A DNA stretch of 7,903 bases from Pseudomonadota bacterium (GCA_029556045.1 JAKQGS010000046.1:1-7903), one strand, 5' to 3'; positions 1-6,050 are shown, counted from the stretch's first letter. Made by a program: numbers and translations. The notes: generated by a model not told the origin, from the sequence alone.

Positions 1-1124
1 CCCGTTTGCACCTGATCCAGAATGGTGGGTCCCATCCAGTTTCCGCCGGTATAGGATGTCGGTGCTGGTGTGGAACGACCGTCCAGGTGCAGAACCGCGC
101 CCTGTTTAACCGCCTGATCGATGATCCCAGTGATGCGGGTATGGGATTTGCGATCGATGATGGCACCCATGTCGCTCCCCAGATTCAGGGTGCGGGCTTT
201 GGCGATGATTTTATCGATCAGCTGATCCACCGATCCCACAGCCACGAGAATACTGCCAGCCATGCATCGCTGACCGGCGCACCCGGTAAATGAAGCGGTC
301 ACGCCCGGTACAGTGACATCAGGGTCTGCATCCGGTGTTACGATCATAAAGTTTTTAGCGCCACCCAGGGTGAGGGCCCGTTTTTGATGACGGGAGGCGC
401 GGGTGTAGACTTCGCGGGCCACGGCGGTGGATCCCACAAATCCCACGGCTTTGATCTGGGGATGATCGATCAGGCCTTCAACCGCCGTTTTACCGCCATT
501 GACGATGGAAAATACTCCGGACGGAAGACCCGCATCCGCAAAGATTTGCGCCAGACGTCCGGGCGTCAGGGCGGCTTTTTCGGAGGGCTTCAGCACAAAG
601 CAATTGCCCAGGGCGATGGCGATGGGAAACATCCACATCGGTACCATCGCGGGAAAATTAAACGGCGTGATGCCGGCCACCACACCGAGTGGTTCCCAGC
701 GTTCTTCGCAGGTGACCCCGCGACTGACGTCCATTTTGGAACCGCTCACCATATTCTGCAGGGAAATGGCAAACTCCAGAACTTCGATACCCTTCATCAG
801 CCCGGCTTCCGCTTCGCCATATGTTTTGCCGGACTCCGCCGCCACCAGATGGGACAATTCACGCAGGTGGATCAGCAGCAATTCACGATAACGCAACAGG
901 ATGGCTGCGCGTTCTTTGATGGGAGTGTCGCGCCAGGCGGGAAATGCTGCCGCGGCCTGGCTCACCACGGCGTCCACGTCAGCGGTCGTGGAATCCGCCA
1001 CATGGCCGATCACCTGATTGTTGTAGGGGGAGACCAGAGGCATGACCGCCTGGGTTTCCCGCCATTGCCCTCCCGCAAAGTTGCGGCAAAGCTGCGGCTG
1101 CAATGGAACTTGCACAATCGTCAT
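1..1124 (-). CDS. mmsA: methylmalonate-semialdehyde dehydrogenase (CoA-acylating), 5' part, C-terminus beyond the left edge
   Basis: Enzymes of this family oxidise malonate or methylmalonate semialdehyde with NAD+ and CoA, giving acetyl-CoA or propionyl-CoA in valine, beta-alanine and myo-inositol breakdown in the cytoplasm. The minus strand is open from ATG at 1124 to the edge, giving 374 codons of a protein usually near 500 residues. Visible landmarks are ITPFNFPAM with the conserved Asn156, the cofactor-binding segment VGFVGST (228-233), LGGAKN (253-258) and GCAGQRCMA with the catalytic Cys287. The usual aldehyde dehydrogenase general-base Glu (ELGGK) is absent: LGGAKN stands in its place, as is normal for the CoA-dependent branch and separates it from hydrolytic dehydrogenases. 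A GGGGAG stretch (1136-1141) lies 11 nt upstream of the start, a rather long spacing, but no other ATG is nearby. The gene is divergent from grxD. The substrate (valine versus inositol pathway, mmsA versus iolA) cannot be settled because the neighbouring catabolic genes would lie outside the window. Confidence 0.93.
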   Translation of the reverse strand, partial: MTIVQVPLQPQLCRNFAGGQWRETQAVMPLVSPYNNQVIGHVADSTTADVDAVVSQAAAAFPAWRDTPIKERAAILLRYRELLLIHLRELSHLVAAESGKTYGEAEAGLMKGIEVLEFAISLQNMVSGSKMDVSRGVTCEERWEPLGVVAGITPFNFPAMVPMWMFPIAIALGNCFVLKPSEKAALTPGRLAQIFADAGLPSGVFSIVNGGKTAVEGLIDHPQIKAVGFVGSTAVAREVYTRASRHQKRALTLGGAKNFMIVTPDADPDVTVPGVTASFTGCAGQRCMAGSILVAVGSVDQLIDKIIAKARTLNLGSDMGAIIDRKSHTRITGIIDQAVKQGAVLHLDGRSTPAPTSYTGGNWMGPTILDQVQT

Positions 1125-1159
1125 GAGGGTTATGGCTCCCCAGGGGTAATCGCTTGTTG

Positions 1160-1173
1160 ATTTATTAATAAAT
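1160..1173. promoter_or_regulatory. 14-bp perfect palindrome, candidate operator
   Basis: ATTTATTAATAAAT is perfectly self-complementary. It lies between the proposed mmsA transcription start (near 1182) and the start codon at 1124, about +10 to +23, where a bound repressor would block initiation or elongation. It is composed only of A and T, so a chance origin is possible. No regulator gene is next to it in the window. Confidence 0.3.
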
Positions 1174-1188
1174 TCAGGATGTAAGAAT

Positions 1189-1217
1189 ATTGTCCCGCGA
1201 ACAGAACGGGGTGACAA
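1189..1217 (-). promoter_or_regulatory. candidate sigma70-type promoter for the mmsA gene
   Basis: Read on the minus strand, TTGTCA (1217-1212, 5 of 6 to the -35 consensus) and GACAAT (1194-1189, 4 of 6 to the -10 consensus) are separated by exactly 17 nt. Transcription would begin near 1182, giving a leader of roughly 58 nt. The call rests on motif and spacing only. Confidence 0.4.
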
Positions 1218-1268
1218 GGGGAAAAAAAGGCCCACCAATTGGGGTGAAAATACCGCAAAAACAAGGGC

Positions 1269-1297
1269 TTGAGGTAATCGGGGGAGGCGGGTAAAGT
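1269..1297 (+). promoter_or_regulatory. candidate promoter for the grxD unit
   Basis: TTGAGG (1269-1274) and TAAAGT (1292-1297) are 17 nt apart, each 4 of 6 to the sigma70 consensus. A start near 1304 would give a leader of about 40 nt before the ATG at 1346. This is the best pair seen on the plus strand of the divergent region, but each box is only a moderate match. Confidence 0.3.
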
Positions 1298-1345
1298 GGG
1301 GGTCTCATAAGAGAAATCATCCGGATTCAGGAAAGGATCAAAAAT

Positions 1346-1666
1346 ATGGAAGAAATGGAAACCATGGAACAGATCAAAAAAGACGTCGAGACCCATCCGG
1401 TGCTTCTTTATATGAAAGGGACCCCGGATTCCCCGATGTGTGGTTTTTCAGCGCAAGTCGTCCATGTCCTGAAGCAGCACGGCATCAATTACGAATCCCG
1501 CAATGTTCTGGAGGATTGGGAACTGCGGGAAGGCATTAAAAAATTTACCAACTGGCCCACGATTCCCCAGCTTTATGTCAAAGGCAAATTTGTCGGCGGC
1601 TGTGACATCGTCATGGAAATGCATCGCAAGGGTGAACTGGCCAACGTTTTAGCGGAAGTGAAATAA
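1346..1666 (+). CDS. grxD: monothiol glutaredoxin, Grx4 type
   Basis: This 106-residue protein is a single thioredoxin-fold domain of the CGFS glutaredoxin class. Known members bind a [2Fe-2S] cluster with glutathione and pass it to apo-proteins in the cytoplasm, partnering BolA-like proteins. The sequence shows MKGTPDSPMCGFS with the cluster-binding Cys32 in CGFS, the conserved Lys24 in YMKG, the WPTIPQLYV cis-Pro loop (70-78) and GGCDIVMEM (84-92), which contacts glutathione. Its length matches E. coli GrxD (about 115). Three in-frame ATGs lie close together (1346, 1355, 1364). The first is preferred because AGGAAAGGA (1329-1337) sits 8 nt upstream. The stop is separated by one base from the ATG of the next gene, so the two are almost certainly co-transcribed and translationally coupled. 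Confidence 0.96.
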   Translation: MEEMETMEQIKKDVETHPVLLYMKGTPDSPMCGFSAQVVHVLKQHGINYESRNVLEDWELREGIKKFTNWPTIPQLYVKGKFVGGCDIVMEMHRKGELANVLAEVK

Positions 1667-1667
1667 C

Positions 1668-2822
1668 ATGACCATCCATCCTCAGGACTTTACCCGGGTT
1701 GTCCATGCAGGCGTTCGACCCGAGCCCACCACGGGCGCTATTATGACGCCGATTTTTCAAACATCCACCTATGTGCAGGAAGCCCCCAACCAGCACAAGG
1801 GTTGGGACTATTCCCGGGCCGGCAACCCCACCCGTGACGCGTTGGAAGAAGCGTTTGCCACCATCGAAGGCGCCAAGTATGGGCTCGCCTTTTCGTCGGG
1901 GCTGGCAGCTGAGCAGGCGATTATTCAACTGCTGAATCCTGGAGATCGTGTGCTGGTGTGTGACGACGTATATGGCGGCACCGGGCGATTGTTTCGCACC
2001 CTTTTTGCAAAATACAATATCGATTTTCAATTTATCGATATGACCGACATCAACAACGTCAAAAATGCCATGACCCCCAACACCCGCATGTTGTGGGTGG
2101 AGACCCCGACCAATCCGCTCCTGAAGGTCATCGATATTGCCGCAGTATCAGCCATCGGTAAACAGGCTGGTGCTACGGTGGTGGTGGACAACACCTTTGC
2201 TTCGCCGATTTTTCAATCCCCGTTGCAGCTGGGTGCTGACGTGGTGATGCACAGCACCACCAAATACATCGGCGGCCATTCCGATATCATCGGTGGCGCT
2301 GTCATGACCTCCAACGATGAATTGCACCAGAAGATCAAATTTGTGCAGTTTGCCGCTGGAGCCGTGCCCGGACCTATCGAATGTTTTCTTCTGCTGCGCA
2401 GTATCAAAACCCTGGCCATACGGATGGAAAAACACGAGCAGAACTCCCTGAAAGTGGCCAAGTTTCTGGCTGAACATAAAAAAGTGGATTCGGTATTTTA
2501 TCCCGGACTACCCAGCCATCCCCAGCACGAGCTCGCCCGCAAACAAATGCGCGGATTTTCCGGTATGGTGAGCTTTAACCTGAAGGGCAGCTACGACGAC
2601 GTGGTGACCTTTTTACAAAGGCTTAAGGTTTTTGAACTGGCGGAAAGCCTGGGTGGCGTTGAGTCGTTGGTGAATCATCCGGAAAAGATGACCCATGCCT
2701 CCGTACCGGAGCCGATGCGTCGTCAGCTGGGGATTGGCCCCAATCTGATCCGCCTGTCCTGTGGTATAGAATCAGGCGATGATCTGGTTGCGGATCTCGA
2801 TCAAGCCTTGTCGCGTCCATAA
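1668..2822 (+). CDS. cystathionine gamma-synthase/gamma-lyase family PLP enzyme
   Basis: This 384-residue protein belongs to the Cys/Met metabolism PLP-dependent (fold type I) family, which forms or cleaves cystathionine in transsulfuration. The full family length is present. Landmarks are YSRAGNPTR (48-56), whose Tyr and Arg contact the phosphate of the neighbouring subunit, SSGLAA (76-81), VYGGTGRLF (101-109) with the PLP-stacking Tyr102, WVETPTNP (143-150), VVDNTFASP (172-180) with the pyridine-N-binding Asp174, and HSTTKYIGGHSD (195-206) with the Schiff-base Lys199. The C-terminal half has YPGLPSHPQHEL and LAESLGGVESL...HPEKMTHASV, close to gamma-lyases and gamma-synthases. Sequence alone does not separate synthase (metB), gamma-lyase (mccB) or beta-lyase (metC) activity, so no symbol is given. 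It follows grxD after one base. A supply of cysteine for Fe-S clusters or glutathione is a reasonable but unproven link. Confidence 0.93.
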   Translation: MTIHPQDFTRVVHAGVRPEPTTGAIMTPIFQTSTYVQEAPNQHKGWDYSRAGNPTRDALEEAFATIEGAKYGLAFSSGLAAEQAIIQLLNPGDRVLVCDDVYGGTGRLFRTLFAKYNIDFQFIDMTDINNVKNAMTPNTRMLWVETPTNPLLKVIDIAAVSAIGKQAGATVVVDNTFASPIFQSPLQLGADVVMHSTTKYIGGHSDIIGGAVMTSNDELHQKIKFVQFAAGAVPGPIECFLLLRSIKTLAIRMEKHEQNSLKVAKFLAEHKKVDSVFYPGLPSHPQHELARKQMRGFSGMVSFNLKGSYDDVVTFLQRLKVFELAESLGGVESLVNHPEKMTHASVPEPMRRQLGIGPNLIRLSCGIESGDDLVADLDQALSRP

Positions 2823-2942
2823 ACGCCACGATAGCGGCGTTGCTCGGTCGGCTGCGGTCCTCATTGACTATCATGTCAACTCCGGTCCTCGCCTTCCTCG
2901 CGCCTTGCTCTCCCGGCGTTTCTGGACGCTCAATATGTTGGA
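2823..2942. repeat. non-coding segment with direct and inverted repeats, possible interspersed element
   Basis: This 120-bp gap between convergent genes contains no credible gene but much internal structure. AACGCC (2822-2827) and GGCGTT (2836-2841) form a hairpin starting at the stop codon of the upstream gene. CGGTCCTC occurs twice in direct orientation (2855-2862 and 2883-2890) and flanks TTGAC/GTCAA (2864-2868, 2875-2879), an inverted repeat with a 6-nt loop. Pyrimidine-rich blocks of similar wording (GTTGCTC, CCTTGCTC, CGGCGTTTC) recur. The composition and symmetry suggest a dispersed intergenic repeat of the kind common in proteobacterial genomes, possibly working as a 3' boundary. No T-run follows the hairpins, so it is not a typical intrinsic terminator. 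Repetition elsewhere in the genome cannot be seen from here. Confidence 0.4.
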
Positions 2943-3194
2943 CTATGGCTTTAGCTTGCTTTGAATCTCATCCAGTTGCTGGTCGCTGATACCCATTTCA
3001 TTGGCAAATTGGCGAACGGCGCCGGGATTGGCCATGACGATCGTCATGACCTTCTGGAAGAAGTCGGGGGGAATGTTCAGCTCCTGAATCATTCCCATGG
3101 CAGCAAATGGATTGCTTTTGAGGGTTTTGGCAAGTTGCTCCAATTTTTCAGGGGCAAGATTCAGTGTTGCAAGCAGATCCTTTAACTCAGACAT
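2943..3194 (-). CDS. small DUF2999-like protein of unknown function
   Basis: An 83-residue, soluble, mostly helical protein starting MSELKDLLATLNL. It has no signal peptide, membrane segment or cysteine. Two repeated helix-turn units are visible: LAPEKLEQLAKTLKSNPFAAM (13-33) and IPPDFFQKVMTIVMANPGAV (41-60), each with the pattern hydrophobic helix then NPxA. A third unit, MGISDQQLDEIQSKL (67-81), ends the chain. The order and wording recall the small DUF2999 proteins of Vibrio and Shewanella, whose role is unknown; this assignment is from memory of the family and moderate. The start at 3194 is chosen because GGAGGT (3206-3201) lies 6 nt upstream. A longer reading to 3311 exists, but its extra 39 residues are low in quality and run across that ribosome site. 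The gene stands alone, divergent from the lipoprotein gene. Confidence 0.8.
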   Translation of the reverse strand: MSELKDLLATLNLAPEKLEQLAKTLKSNPFAAMGMIQELNIPPDFFQKVMTIVMANPGAVRQFANEMGISDQQLDEIQSKLKP

Positions 3195-3200
3195 CGGGAC

Positions 3201-3206
3201 ACCTCC
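3201..3206 (-). promoter_or_regulatory. strong ribosome binding site that fixes the start of the DUF2999-like gene
   Basis: GGAGGT on the minus strand is 6 nt upstream of the ATG at 3194. Six bases further upstream a GC-rich hairpin (CCCC at 3213-3216, GGGG at 3220-3223) lies in the leader and could influence access to the site. Confidence 0.75.
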
Positions 3207-3237
3207 AAAAGCCCCCGGCGGGGATATGTTTTCCGGT

Positions 3238-3265
3238 TTGTTATTTTCATTAAAAAGGTTATGAT
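3238..3265 (+). promoter_or_regulatory. candidate promoter for the BamE-like lipoprotein gene
   Basis: TTGTTA (3238-3243, 4 of 6) and TATGAT (3260-3265, 5 of 6) are spaced 16 nt apart in an AT-rich stretch. A start near 3272 would leave a leader of about 55 nt before the ATG at 3327. Confidence 0.45.
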
Positions 3266-3326
3266 GATCGCCTAAAAAAAGCACACACGTCCAGCATATT
3301 AATGACTGCATTTACGGGGGTAAACA

Positions 3327-3683
3327 ATGAAAAAGTGGCTCTTGGCATCGACCATCCTGGCAGGTAGCGCCGCTCTGACCGGTTGTGTGACACGGGGAGA
3401 GGACTTTTCCTCAGATCTAAGCTGGATCAAACCCAATGTGACCACTCAAAAGGATATCCAGGCACTGCTGGGCACCCCGTATAAAGTTGGCAGCGCTAGC
3501 GGCACTCCCACCTGGACTTATGGTTTTTATCGCTTCAGCCTGGTGGGGGAAAGCCACACCAAAGAATTGAAATTTTACTGGAACCCGGAAAAAAAGGTGG
3601 TGGATTATTCCTTCAGCTCAAGCTTTCCCGCGGATCGCAACAAGGAACTGATGAGTCGTCCGGGACTGCCCTCTGAAAACTAA
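3327..3683 (+). CDS. small outer-membrane lipoprotein with a BamE (SmpA/OmlA)-like domain
   Basis: A 118-residue protein. A short basic start (MKKW), a hydrophobic stretch (4-16) and the lipobox LTGC give a type II signal peptide with lipidated Cys20. Val21 follows rather than Asp, so outer-membrane sorting is expected. Residues about 31-97 follow the SmpA/OmlA pattern: WIKPNVTTQKDIQALLGTPYK (TTxxDI...LLGTP), then WTYGFYRF and a strand LKFYWNPEKKVVDYSF. True BamE assists beta-barrel assembly with BamA and BamD. Many small lipoproteins share the fold with other or unknown roles, and the context here (no bam, fur or recN gene) does not favour true BamE, so no symbol is given. ACGGGGGT (3314-3321) lies 5 nt before the ATG. 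A strong terminator follows the stop codon, so it appears monocistronic. Confidence 0.9.
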   Translation: MKKWLLASTILAGSAALTGCVTRGEDFSSDLSWIKPNVTTQKDIQALLGTPYKVGSASGTPTWTYGFYRFSLVGESHTKELKFYWNPEKKVVDYSFSSSFPADRNKELMSRPGLPSEN

Positions 3684-3702
3684 AGTAATTTACAATAAAA
3701 TG

Positions 3703-3729
3703 AAAAGGCCGTCACAAGCGGCCTTTTTT
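3703..3729. terminator. bidirectional intrinsic terminator between convergent genes
   Basis: AAAAGGCCG (3703-3711) and CGGCCTTTT (3719-3727) form a 9-bp stem with a 7-nt loop, followed by further T residues on the plus strand. The A-run on the left gives a T-run on the minus strand. It sits 19 bp after the lipoprotein stop codon and 8 bp from the end of the response-regulator gene, so it can end transcription from both sides. Confidence 0.9.
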
Positions 3730-3737
3730 GTTTGTGG

Positions 3738-4169
3738 TTATGATTTCTGCTGATGATCATATTCCTGAATCTGAGCGGAAACCCGTCTGGCCTCCTCCAA
3801 AAGGGCTGTCAGCTGATCAACGGAAATCGGCTTTTGCAGAAAGTCGAAAGCTCCCAATTTCATGGCTTTATTGCGCATATCTTCAGTGCCATGCCCCGTT
3901 AAAAACAAAACCGGAATTTTGACACCATTGGCCCGCAGTTTTTCAAAGAACGACAGTCCATTCATTCCAGGCATAGCAAGGTCGCACACGATCACATCCA
4001 CTTTTTCGGTTTCGATGATCTGAAGCGCTGACGTACCGTCTTCTGCCTGCAATACCTGGAAATGTAAAATCAGAGATGCTGTATAACTTAAGACGTCACG
4101 GATTCCCGGGTCATCATCAATGATAAGAAGTTTTCCTTGGCTTGCCTTGTTCAATGTTGATTGAGGCAT
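3738..4169 (-). CDS. single-domain CheY-like response regulator
   Basis: A 143-residue cytoplasmic protein made almost wholly of one receiver domain (about residues 12-130). The acidic pair Asp18-Asp19 (LIIDDDPGIRD), phospho-acceptor Asp63 (VIVCDLAMPGMNG), Thr91 (LFLTGHG) and Lys113 (LQKPIS) match the five positions of a functional receiver, so phosphorylation is expected. There is no DNA-binding or enzymatic output domain. The last residues (to 143) are a short polar tail. Such proteins act by protein contact or as phosphorelay intermediates. No histidine kinase, Hpt or chemotaxis gene is in the window, so its partner is unknown. GGAGGA (4182-4177) lies 7 nt upstream of the ATG. The gene converges on the BamE-like lipoprotein gene across a shared terminator and is divergent from the transglutaminase gene. 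Confidence 0.95.
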   Translation of the reverse strand: MPQSTLNKASQGKLLIIDDDPGIRDVLSYTASLILHFQVLQAEDGTSALQIIETEKVDVIVCDLAMPGMNGLSFFEKLRANGVKIPVLFLTGHGTEDMRNKAMKLGAFDFLQKPISVDQLTALLEEARRVSAQIQEYDHQQKS

Positions 4170-4348
4170 TTGAGAATCCTCCGGGATTTTCCTGCGGTAT
4201 TGAGTTGTTACAGGCTGTTATGGACCTGCATTCCTTCCGCACAGATATCTATCGGTACACCAGGTCCAGGAATGATCAAGAATTTTAAAATAGCATTTAA
4301 GGTGCTGATATTATTTGGTATATGGGTATTTTTGTCCATTACGGATTG

Positions 4349-4377
4349 ATGTCAGTCACAGGATCTTGATCTAAAAT
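4349..4377 (+). promoter_or_regulatory. candidate promoter for the transglutaminase-crcB unit
   Basis: ATGTCA (4349-4354, 4 of 6) and TAAAAT (4372-4377, 5 of 6) are 17 nt apart. A start near 4384 would give a leader of about 65 nt to the ATG at 4449. The -35 element is weak, which would fit an activated promoter. Confidence 0.3.
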
Positions 4378-4431
4378 GTTAAGGATTCCCAAAAAAAACA
4401 TGACCAGACCTGTAGGTGTTTTCAGGCATGC

Positions 4432-4438
4432 GGAGGGG
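4432..4438 (+). promoter_or_regulatory. ribosome binding site that favours the ATG at 4449
   Basis: GGAGGGG ends 10 nt before the ATG at 4449. The frame also contains GTG at 4416 and ATG at 4428, but neither has a comparable site, and both would place charged residues (MRRGDQD) before the hydrophobic export signal. Confidence 0.6.
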
Positions 4439-4448
4439 CGATCAAGAC

Positions 4449-6050
4449 ATGCGTCAACGTTTGTTGCATTTATTAGGTGGATTTTGTCTCTATACCGCGC
4501 TGATCGGTTGGGGATGTAAAGAGCTGCCGGAACATTCCCTGGCAGCATTGAATGAACCGCATGCCACGGGATCGGTGGAGCGGGAGTCGTCGGACGGTGA
4601 GATGATCCAGGAAATCGGGGATTTCTACTACCAGGTCTTTCAAACCCCCTATATGACCAACTGGAAGGAACTCAGCAAATACAGTTCCGGTGAGGTTGAA
4701 TCCACCAGGGTTCCCTATTCCGATAGTTGGTATCCGGAAAAAACCGGCGGTACCAATGCACTCTCAGCGGAAGATCAAGCGCGCTCGCCCCGCCCGCTGG
4801 GGGCCTTAAGTCGCTATGATTTGGCATTCAACAATGGCAACTCTCTTGCGGTAACCTGGGAATCACAAAACCATAACGACCAGCAAATCAGTTGGTTTGG
4901 CCACTGCAACGGGTTTTCTGTGGCGGCTTCACGGCATCAAAATCCGACCAAAAGCGTGGTTCGCCCCGAGGGATGTCAGCAGAATAATCCCAGCAGCTGT
5001 GTGACTTTTGAGCCAAAGCATATACGAGCCTTATTAGCAGAAGTCTATATGAGTGCCAAAGCGCGGTTTATTTCCGGACAGCGGTGCCGGGCGGACCAAA
5101 TCACCATGAGCCCTGAAAACCGTGAGCCTCCCACGACGATGGGGGAGTGTGAGGATGTCAATCCTGGCAGCTTTCATATGGCCATGGTGAACTGGATTGC
5201 ACGGCAAAAACAGGTGTTAATCTTTGATTACAACCGTGGCCAGGAGGTTTGGAATTTTCCCTTCTATCGATACTCCTACACCCTGGAAAACGGAGGTCAA
5301 CGACTGACGCGAGCGCAGGCCATACAAGAGACCGGACGTGCCGGTGCGGCAGATTATGTATTTAATCCTAATGCCACGTCGTTTCTAAAAGTCCGCACTA
5401 TTGTCACCTTTGCCAAAGTGCATGCGGTCCCCAAAGACACCGTGGAAGCTCCCACGGAACCGGTGACAGAAGAATACCTCTACCTGCTTGAATTGGATGA
5501 CCAGGATAACGTCCTGGGTGGTGAGTGGTTGAGCGACAGCCGTCTCGCTCACCCCGATTTTGTCTGGATGCCATTTGAGCCCTTTAAACCCGATGGCAGC
5601 CGCAAGTATGGGAACCCGCATGTTAATGCCGATGAGGTTATCAAAATGTGGGCGGAGTCCGCTGGATTCGACCCCAACGACCCGTTCAATGATCCCAAAA
5701 ACCCCAACCGCGTCCTGAAATCCATGCCCGCCGGCGAAGACTGGGGTCTCAAACAGGGGCTCTATCAGGTCTCTCTCGACGGAGGCACCACTGGTGCGGT
5801 TTTTCTGGGTAAAAAAATCAAAGGAAAGATCGGTGATCGTCGCCTCGACGTACGGGGTGACGTCAGTGTTGACGTCTTACTCAACGACAAGCCCTATATC
5901 ACGTTGACGGGCACCGGAGAGCAACCCCTGGAATTTGAACTGGATCCTGTTCGTACCGGCATGAATTCCCTCGAATTGAAATGGAAGGGAGGATCGATCT
6001 CCGATTCCGGCAATGTGGATCTGAAATTGAGGTTTTACGCCTTTCCATGA
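4449..6050 (+). CDS. secreted transglutaminase of the elicitor (GP42/M81) family
   Basis: A 533-residue exported protein. Residues 1-23 (MRQRLLHLLGG...ALIGWGC) form a signal peptide. Cys23 could be lipidated, but IGWGC is a poor lipobox (Trp at -2), so cleavage type is open. The core (about 55-345) matches the transglutaminase-elicitor family of oomycetes and marine Vibrio: DSWYPEKTGG (92-101), WFGHCNGFSVAA (149-160) with the presumed nucleophile Cys153, HIRALLAEVY (191-200), DVNPGSFHMAMVNWI (236-250) with the presumed catalytic His243, then VLIFDYNRGQEVWN (256-269). The family forms gamma-glutamyl-epsilon-lysine cross-links, with a papain-like Cys-His active site. The segment VWNFPFYRYSYTL (267-279) aligns with the Pep-13 elicitor motif. 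Four further cysteines (176, 184, 213, 234) fit an oxidising location. Residues about 435-533 form a beta-rich C-terminal domain that I do not recognise. The stop overlaps the crcB start (ATGA). Family membership rests on motif recognition. Confidence 0.85.
   Translation: MRQRLLHLLGGFCLYTALIGWGCKELPEHSLAALNEPHATGSVERESSDGEMIQEIGDFYYQVFQTPYMTNWKELSKYSSGEVESTRVPYSDSWYPEKTGGTNALSAEDQARSPRPLGALSRYDLAFNNGNSLAVTWESQNHNDQQISWFGHCNGFSVAASRHQNPTKSVVRPEGCQQNNPSSCVTFEPKHIRALLAEVYMSAKARFISGQRCRADQITMSPENREPPTTMGECEDVNPGSFHMAMVNWIARQKQVLIFDYNRGQEVWNFPFYRYSYTLENGGQRLTRAQAIQETGRAGAADYVFNPNATSFLKVRTIVTFAKVHAVPKDTVEAPTEPVTEEYLYLLELDDQDNVLGGEWLSDSRLAHPDFVWMPFEPFKPDGSRKYGNPHVNADEVIKMWAESAGFDPNDPFNDPKNPNRVLKSMPAGEDWGLKQGLYQVSLDGGTTGAVFLGKKIKGKIGDRRLDVRGDVSVDVLLNDKPYITLTGTGEQPLEFELDPVRTGMNSLELKWKGGSISDSGNVDLKLRFYAFP

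Larger units (their letters stand above)
4170..4448. promoter_or_regulatory. divergent regulatory region between response regulator and transglutaminase
   Basis: This roughly 280-bp gap is visibly AT-richer than the genes beside it, mostly between 4281 and 4400. It includes a palindrome ATTTTAAAAT (4282-4291) and an unusual arrangement of complementary blocks at 4221-4274. A short open reading frame crosses it (4161-4349, plus) but lacks a ribosome site and family features. It probably holds the promoters of both flanking genes. For the minus-strand gene no convincing -35/-10 pair was found. Confidence 0.5.

Noticed and set aside
384..1160. Long plus-strand open frame (258 codons) opposite the mmsA gene
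   Set aside because: Its translation is low-complexity, rich in His, Gly and Arg, and matches no family. The minus strand here encodes an unmistakable aldehyde dehydrogenase.
2213..2477. Minus-strand open frames inside the cystathionine enzyme gene
   Set aside because: They are antisense to a gene with all catalytic motifs intact, have no ribosome site and show no family features.
3195..3311. N-terminal extension of the DUF2999-like protein
   Set aside because: The extra 39 residues run through the GGAGGT ribosome site and a leader hairpin and do not resemble the rest of the protein.
4161..4349. Short plus-strand open frame in the divergent regulatory region
   Set aside because: It begins inside the response-regulator gene, lacks a ribosome site and crosses the likely promoter region. 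The final hydrophobic stretch alone is not enough to call a gene.
5981..6046. Upstream start for the CrcB homologue and a fluoride riboswitch before it
   Set aside because: The added residues (MEGRIDLRFRQCGS...) are the transglutaminase C-terminus read in another frame, and the coding sequence leaves no room for a free riboswitch leader.
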